DNA from: Porpolomopsis calyptriformis
Lineage: Eukaryota > Basidiomycota > Agaricomycetes > Agaricales > Hygrophoraceae
NCBI GenBank assembly: GCA_951640195.1
Contig: OX621163.1
Coordinates: 2,914,001 to 2,978,000, forward strand
Reading direction: 5' to 3'
DNA length: 64,000 nucleotides
Positions 57,404-64,000 of the stretch are shown here, piece after piece. The notes beneath the pieces are model-generated. The model had not been told where the DNA came from. It did not search any database and worked only from the letters and a program-made list of their open reading frames with translations. Position 1 is the stretch's first letter, and every line of letters starts with the position of its first letter. A program made the position numbers and the translations under genes.

Positions 57404-57985
57404 TCATTTTCGACTCTTCCTTCTGACATTCCGTATTAATGTGAACCCATCTTCATCAACCTCCGGTTCAGCCTGGCGTTGTTCCTGTTGATGGTCAAGA
57501 AGTGTCGGTGCCTCTTCATCATCCATCCTATCACCGCCCTCGTCTTCACTAGAGGACTCATCCTCTTCCTCATCGACCTCGACCTTTACCTGCGCATTCA
57601 ATTTGTTCTCCTTCACCTTATCCGCGACCTCCTCAAAACTAAGCACCATATCCTGTTTCCCGCACCGAGCCTGTTCCCAGATACGGACAACGTCATCCGC
57701 AACGGCTTCCGAGCTTGCATCTTCCAATGTGATCTCGAACTCGTCCTCCATGACCTGCAGCAAGAGCTCTTCGATGTAGGCAGCGTCTGGAGCAGGGTCC
57801 TGCTCCTCGAAGGCATCCACGATCACGGATGCGAGCCACGTCCGTTTTTCGAGACCTTTGGGACCGCCCCATCCCTGTTCGATCGCGAGTCGGAGGGCGG
57901 GCCAGACCGCTAGTCGGGCTATGACGCCGCGGGCGAAGAGAACGGATGTAGCTGGCGGGGGTGTAGACTGTGCTGAGGGTTCCAT
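57404..57985 (-). CDS. TSR2: Pre-rRNA-processing protein Tsr2
   Basis: One exon of 193 codons. The N-terminal half matches Tsr2: WPALRLAIEQGWGG, VDAFEEQDPAPDAAYIEELL and VMEDEFEITLEDASS. A helical middle, an acidic stretch (VDEEEDESSSEDEGGD) and the family's DEDGFTLI end follow. In yeast Tsr2 is the carrier (escortin) of ribosomal protein eS26, bringing it to pre-40S particles in the nucleus. Divergent from GRC3 with 60 bp between the start codons. A broken second copy lies at 55027-55490. Confidence 0.9.
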   Translation of the reverse strand: MEPSAQSTPPPATSVLFARGVIARLAVWPALRLAIEQGWGGPKGLEKRTWLASVIVDAFEEQDPAPDAAYIEELLLQVMEDEFEITLEDASSEAVADDVVRIWEQARCGKQDMVLSFEEVADKVKENKLNAQVKVEVDEEEDESSSEDEGGDRMDDEEAPTLLDHQQEQRQAEPEVDEDGFTLIRNVRRKSRK

Positions 57986-58045
57986 ACCAACGAACGAGCT
58001 TGAGAAAAAAAATATTTGTATTTATTATTATTTTTAGTCACGGCC
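57986..58045. promoter_or_regulatory. Shared 60-bp TSR2-GRC3 promoter
   Basis: The two start codons face away from each other with only 60 bp between them. The interval is A/T-rich with a poly-T/A stretch (tttattattattttta). No TATA box is certain. Co-expression of the two ribosome-biogenesis genes is an inference. Confidence 0.55.
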
Positions 58046-60507
58046 ATGTTGAGCGCGATCGCAGCTCGGAAAGCGCGTCTTCAACACACAGGTGATGTCC
58101 AGGAACCTCAACAAGTTCAAAAGGTGCCTACGCCATCGCCATCGCCATCACCCAGCCCACCTTCTTCAAGGACAATCCTGAAGCGAAGGCTGGGGGCTGG
58201 TTCAAATTCTTCAAGGAAAAAGAGGAAAGAGTCTCATTTAGTTCAGCCAAAGAGGTATTTTGAAGTTCAAGATGCACACGGAGACGAAGAAGATGGGATT
58301 GGAGACGACTCCTCTTCCGCAGATGATAACGAGGATGACGCGGAGCAAGTTGACACTTCGCAGCATACACCGGTGCCCTCGCCAGGAGAGCCGCCTCCTG
58401 CTATCCCCTTGAATGATTCTTCGGATGAAGGAAGTGACGCCGTGGTGGACGAACCAGATGTCCTGGATTTTCCTGTGGAACGGACAGCACCACATCCACC
58501 GTTTTCCGTCCTCTCAACCTTCCGTCCTGTTCTCGATAAAAATACATTTCGTCTCTCCATCAGCGAAGTCTCTCACTTGAATCTACACCCACCCGCCGAC
58601 GACACGCTCTCCCTCCTCGCCATGGACCCAACAGAAACGCTGGCTCTCCTCGGGACGTATGCCTTCATCGTCATCCAAGGGTCCGTTTCAATCTCTGGGG
58701 TCACCCTGACAGCTTCTCCGACATCTCATCGCGTGTTCGCTCCGCGGTCCGCGCCTATACCCGTCTTGCAATCTCTTTTGCGGGACGGAGGGGCGGGCGA
58801 TCGGCCACCATCGTTCCTGCCAAAGCGATTTCACTCGTTATCAGAACGTGAAGGTGCCGTTCTCATTCTACACGGGCTAAAATCTGGGGTGGAGGGGCTG
58901 GGGTGGATATGCAGGACGTTTCACGGTATCTTCGAGCCTTCCTCTCGGCGACAAATTGATAGCGACTCACCCCACCTGCTTTCCGATGCCTATTTGGTAT
59001 GACTTTCCCCCTTCTTTCCGCTTGGTATCAACTCAAATGTAAATTCAGCTCACTCATGAGAACAAGGGCATTCAACCTTTTTTACTCCCCCAGTCCTGGG
59101 AAACAGCACTAACCGAGATGTCTTCACATCAGAACGAATCTACGAGCAACGGACCTGCCGTCTACCTTGTGAAAGGTCCAAAAAAATCAGGAAAAAGCAC
59201 GTTTGGCAGGACTCTTCTGAATCGCCTTTCAACTCGGCAAATTCATTCCTTGTGGGATGGTCTTCTCGAAATCTGATTTATTCTCGCATTCTAGGTACCG
59301 GAGAGTGGCTTTTCTCGAGTGCGATCTCGGCCAATCAGAGTTCACACCAGCCGGGATGGTAGCACTAAACATCATTGAGCACCCCGTATTTGGTACGTTC
59401 GACCTCTGATATTCGTCAAAGAATCCGTTTAACTTCGTAACAGGCCCACCGTTCACACATCCGTCTATCCCAAACTTTGCTCATTACATTGGGTCGACGA
59501 CACCGCGGTCCTCCCCCTCGCACTACATAAGTGCCATCCAAGCATTGCTCGAGGTGTATCGAATGAACATCCAGTCACCGATGATCCTTCCCGGCGGCGA
59601 AGATGAGCCCGAAGACGAACGGATCGCTGACGCGATACCGCTTGTCGTGAACACGATGGGCTGGACCAAGGGTTTGGGAGCTGATTTGGCGCTCAGAATC
59701 GAGGGTCTAGTCCAGCCAACGGATATCTTCGAAATCAAGCGGATGTCTTCAAAGACAGCTTGGTCAACGGCGATGGCGGGGGACCCTGCATGTTCTTCTG
59801 ACAGCCATACAGCGCACCCCTCCAAACGGCATCTGTTAGAACCAGCGCCAACTTCGGTTCTTTCCACGAATTATGCCCCGGCCGATCATCGGATGTTGTC
59901 AATCCTTTCCTACTTTCATGCTGTGTTTCCGGCGGCGCATGCGCAGGAGGAGGAGCTGCGGCAGATGTCGGCGATCTCGTGGAACACGAGTCTGCCCCTC
60001 TGTGCGCATCCGCCGTACGAGGTGGACTGGTCGGTGGCGGTTGACAAGGTTGTGCTTGTCGGAGCAGGAATGGAAGATGTCGTTCCGGAGGAGATTGGGC
60101 GGGTGCTCAATGGTGCTGTAGTCGGCCTCGTGAGCTGTGATCCTGGGTCGATGGACACATCCACATCCACATCAATGGTGCCATATACACGGGAAGCACC
60201 TCCGCCTTCGCCATTGACATCGAACTGCTTTGGACTTGCTCTGATCCGTGCGGTGTCACCTACCTCGACTCACATGCATGTTCTTACGCCATTACCCTCG
60301 TGTTTATTGGAACAGAGCCGGGTGGTGGTCAAGGGCGAGCTGGAACTTCCCGTCTGGGGGATGCTTGATTTTAGGATTGATTATGGTAGTGATGGTGGCG
60401 GGGTGGAGAAGGGGAGGATGCCTTATTTGCAGTGGGGAAAAGGGGAAGGTTTGGGAGGAGAACGGAGAAGGGTGAGAAGGAATTTGATGAGGAGGGGGCA
60501 AATGTGA
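58046..60507 (+). CDS. GRC3: Polynucleotide 5'-hydroxyl-kinase Grc3 (NOL9-like)
   Basis: Four exons (58046-58996, 59049-59251, 59295-59392, 59444-60507) give 771 residues. The first ATG after the promoter starts MLSAIAARKARLQ. An acidic Ser/Pro-rich linker precedes the N-terminal domain. The kinase P-loop GPKKSGKST is at about 360-368, LECDLGQSEF (Walker B) at about 393-402, then FGPPFTHP, and VNTMGWTKGLGADL later. A C-terminal domain with LVSCD and FGLALI follows and ends in basic residues. Grc3 works with Las1 in ITS2 removal during 60S maturation in the nucleolus and also acts in rDNA transcription termination in yeast. Intron phases all agree, so the model is solid. Confidence 0.92.
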
Positions 60508-60661
60508 TTTGTGAGGTGTCTTTGCTTGCGATACTTTATCTAGCTGGACTAATAGAATAATCAAGTCCACAAGTCCAAATCGGTAAGAGAGATCAGCAGG
60601 CCTATACACTGCCTTGGCGTCGAGCATTCTTTGATTCATCCCACATCCATCCAGTCTCTCA

Positions 60662-63600
60662 ATGTTCCGCTCTCTCAGATCAAAATTGGATAACAAAGCA
60701 AGGTTGAAGCAGGCGTGTTCTACTGCTGTTAGCGATTTGCAAACAACTCTTCGAATAGTGGACCAAGCTACTGGGGACGCCGGTTTGCCCAGACTCCACA
60801 CGGCCATAGATGATCTCCTTTTCGTGCTGGATGTCATCAAGGTGGATTGCAACCGTTGTCTATGTTACGCCTTCTGATGAGTGAAGCAGAAGACATCTCA
60901 CAATGCAGAGGATTTCGAAAAACTTTCAGACCAGATCGTAGGCCTTAATCGACTGCTTGAAACTTCCAAGAGCCAAGGAGCAATTTCTTCGGTGGCAATC
61001 AGCCAAATAGATCGTCTGTTTATGTGCGTCGTCTTCAAAACTAACAATGGACTAGCCTGATCTATGTTTCCATAGCACATCGACCACATCACTGGAAGAA
61101 CTACGAAATATGGCTCCCCGTAATGCCCTAACGCGTTTGATTCACCAGGTTGATGATGCACGATCAATCAGCAGTCATATTCGGACAGTTACATGGTCAA
61201 TCCAAAGCTTTACGGTATGCCTACCGACCTGTTTACTTCTACCTTTGGCTGATATGGATCGGTCTTGCGTTGTTGATGTAGGTGGAGACTACACTTGCCA
61301 TTGAATTCGGACTTGATGTTCGTTGATTCCATGCAGCCTCAATGATATCAACACTCATGTACTCCCAGGGACGTGCCACCTGGATCCGAGAGGGCATCAA
61401 CAATCTTCGGGAAACGACAACTAATGAATTTCAGGTTTGCTTTGACAGTCTACTAATCGTCATGACCTTTCCACTTACTTCCTACCTTCTAGCAGCCGAA
61501 GGCGAAATTAGACATGAAAGGTGATGAATAACTAATTATCGATATATGATATGATGACTTAGGGGCCGTAGACGGGCACCCACCATACGCCATCGATTCC
61601 TCGTTTGATCGCAAAAATCGAACTGGGTGTTTGGAAGGAACGAGGACAGATATCCTTGATCGGATCTTTGACTGGATTGGATTTGACGATCCGTCAGCCC
61701 AAGATGCTCGCGCGCTCAAGAGCAAGCGACGAGCGGCTGATACCGTTGCGGCAAATATCTCCATATTTTGGATCAATGGATCGGTCGGAACAGGGAAAAC
61801 AACTATCGCTTATACCGTTGCCAAAGCTTGCAGGGAACGTGGCGTTCTTGGCGCAAGCTTCTTCTGCTCGCGTGACGACGCCGAATGTAGCAACCCGCAT
61901 CTGATCTTCACTAGCATCGCCTACCAACTTGGAAACTCCAGCGAATTGTTTAAAGCTGAGGTTACTCGGGTCATGAAGTCAAACCCCGATATTGGCTATG
62001 CCAGCCCTTCATATCAACTTGAAGAGCTTATCGTAAAGCCTCTTCGCACGCTCGGGAGCTCATTTTCTCCATGTGTTATTGTCGTAGATGCACTCGATGA
62101 GTGCAAGGATACCGGGACCACCTCAGCCATCTTATCATCACTCTCTCTTCACGTCAGCGAACTCTTGCCATTAAAAATTTTGATGACCAGCCGGCCAGAA
62201 ACCCACATCACTACAATCTTTCAATCCAGCGATCTGGGCCCTGTCACTCGACGATACATTTTGCATGAAGTTGAACTGGGTGTCGTTCAGAGTGATATCG
62301 AACGCTACCTTTCCACGAAACTGGCATCGATGAGGGTGATGTACCATATTAAAGACGAATGGCCCACTGCAGAGGATATCCATTCCCTGACATTGTTGTC
62401 TTCTGGTCTTTTCATCTATGCGTCCACCTCAGTCCGATTCGTCGAGGATGGAAACTATTCCAATCCCAGACGTCAACTAACACGTCTTCTGTGCAATGCA
62501 CCCACAGCGACAGAGCCTGCATCACCCGAGTATAGTCTCGATCGGTTATACAGTCAAGTATTGAACCATGCTTTCCCTGCGATGTCTTCTGAGCTTTCTG
62601 GTCGGTTGAAAACGGTTCTGGGGACTATTGTTTTTCTTCGAGACCCGCTGGCTTCAGTTGATATCGAACGATTACTAGGTGTGCAACCGGGAGCAGTTCA
62701 AGAGACACTGTGTCATCTTCACTCAGTTATCATGGTGCCATATGATGATAACCAAGTCATTCGAACCATTCATCCATCCTTCTTTGACTTCATATCAAAC
62801 TCAGCTCGATGTCAAAATCCGAAAATTCTTATCAACTCTGGAGTGCAGCATACCCTACTTGCTCGTGCCTGTCTAGATGTTATGAAAGGGCTGAAGCGAG
62901 ATATGTGCAAAATAAGAAACCCGTCGATGCTCAATAATGAAGTGGACGACCTTCCGGCACGGATCATGACATGCATTCCACCTGAATTACAATACGCATG
63001 TCGTCACTGGGCTTGGCACCTGTCAAATGCAATGTTCTCTGACATTCTCGTTGACCTCCTGAAGGAGTTTTGTTCGAAATATCTACTGTTTTGGATTGAA
63101 GTACTGGGTCTGATGGGAGATCTTCGAAATGGCTTGCTTGCATTGGACGCGGCACAGCAAGTGATTGGTGTTCGTTATTTCCCTTCTATGAAATGGGTAA
63201 AGCTGATCAGGTTCTACAGAAAGTTGGCAGAGACGTGACTGATAGCAAGATTTTGCTTCGTGATTGCGAGCGATTCACCCTCGAATTTTTCACGATGATC
63301 AGTACTTGTTCTCTTCAAGTATACCACTCCGCGTTACTGTTCACTCCCGAGGATACCTTAATTAAGAAGACGTATAGGAGAGAGTTGGACATCCCGATAA
63401 AAGTGTACAACGAGTTGGATGAGCAATGGGATTCATGCATACGGACGATAGAAGGACATTCCAATTTGGTAAAATCGATCGCATTTTCTCCCGATGGCAC
63501 GCGTATCGTTTCTGGATCCTCCGACCTAACTGTTCTGCTGTGGGACGCAGTCAGCGGTGCACATCTGAACACTTTCCACGGCCATTCCGATGCAGTAAAA

Positions 63601-64000
63601 TCAGTCACTTTTTCCCCCGATGGCATGCGTATCGTTTCTGGGTCTTCCGACTGTACTATTCGGCTTTGGGACGCGGTCAGCGGTGAACATCTGAACACTT
63701 TCAAGGGACATTCCGAATTGGTAAATTCGGTTGCTTTTTCCCCCGACGGCATGCATATCGTTTCTGGATCCTTCGACTTTACTCTTCGGCTGTGGGCCGC
63801 GGTCAGCGGTGCACATCTGAACACTTTCAAGGGACATTCCAGTTTGGTAACTTCGGTCGGATTTTCCCCAGATGGTACGCGTATCATTTCTGGATCCTTC
63901 GACAAAACCATTCGGCTGTGGGATGTAGCTAGCGGCGCACATCTGAAGACTTTCAAGGGACACTCTGATACGGTAAATTCGGTCACATTTTCTCCCGATG
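60662..64000 (+). CDS. NACHT-WD40 NLR-like protein, right end off window, one in-frame TGA
   Basis: Exons 60662-60841, 60890-61023, 61076-61214, 61282-61434, 61493-61520, 61563-63169 and 63220-64000 read in one phase. A helical N-terminus of about 210 residues leads to a conserved SFDRKNRTGCLEGTR linker and the NACHT core: P-loop GSVGTGKTT (about 285-293), Walker B VVDALDEC (about 385) and a TSRPE motif. At least four WD40 repeats of 42 residues (SPDG...VSGS...LWD) are nearly identical in DNA. Such STAND proteins act in fungal non-self recognition. A TGA at 61324-61326 (possibly from CGA) lies in exon 4 before NACHT. Either the gene is recently broken or my splicing there is wrong. Confidence 0.75.

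Noticed and set aside
63315..63986. Minus-strand 223-codon ORF opposite the WD40 repeats
   Set aside because: It is the antisense of a repeated coding unit; repeats of 126 bp keep both strands open.

Overview
The window looks like a piece of an Agaricomycete (mushroom-forming basidiomycete) genome. The evidence is many very short introns (about 42-68 nt), chromodomain-bearing Gypsy retrotransposons, hAT, Plavaka-like and mariner-like DNA transposon relics, a NACHT-WD40 gene, and families of membrane and ectodomain genes of the kind that expand in this class. No bacterial or organellar features and no tRNA or rRNA genes were recognised. All gene models below were spliced by eye.

Left part (1-18230) is decayed accessory sequence. 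It holds a broken coiled-coil gene, LTR-like relics, a 3.1 kb minisatellite of an 81-bp unit running into a truncated receptor-like gene, a zinc-finger gene with one nonsense codon, an intact gene for a PD-(D/E)XK-like protein, a 772-bp hAT deletion derivative with perfect 8-bp target duplications, a mariner-type transposase relic and a Plavaka-like relic.

Middle part (18231-43615) is mostly retrotransposon. Chromovirus B (minus strand) cut into the Plavaka relic, and chromovirus C (plus strand, 22332-29136, target duplication GAGAC) then inserted into B. A mosaic of LTR pieces and a gag-only Copia derivative follow. A small secreted-protein gene lies at 35186-35739. Chromovirus D (minus strand, 36637-43615, target duplication CATTC) sits inside a membrane-protein pseudogene. 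B, C and D share the same design: a self-complementary primer site next to the 5' LTR, a GGGTTTT slippery site just before the gag stop, a chromodomain, and an extra ORF between integrase and the 3' LTR. The differences between the two LTRs of C are all transitions at inferred CpG sites, and many stop codons fit C-to-T change, so decay by methylated-cytosine deamination or a RIP-like process is likely.

Right part (44500-64000) is gene-rich. It has three tandem paralogues of a secreted or single-pass receptor-like family (46171-52666) surrounding a Golgi/ER GH47 alpha-mannosidase gene, a MITE-like element, and two intact members of a multi-pass membrane family. These lie in a tandem duplication that also copied TSR2; one TSR2 copy is a pseudogene. 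The intact TSR2 is head-to-head with GRC3, so two ribosome-biogenesis genes share a 60-bp promoter. A NACHT-WD40 (NLR-like) gene runs off the right end. An unusual thread is the use of conserved GC-AG introns in three unrelated gene families.
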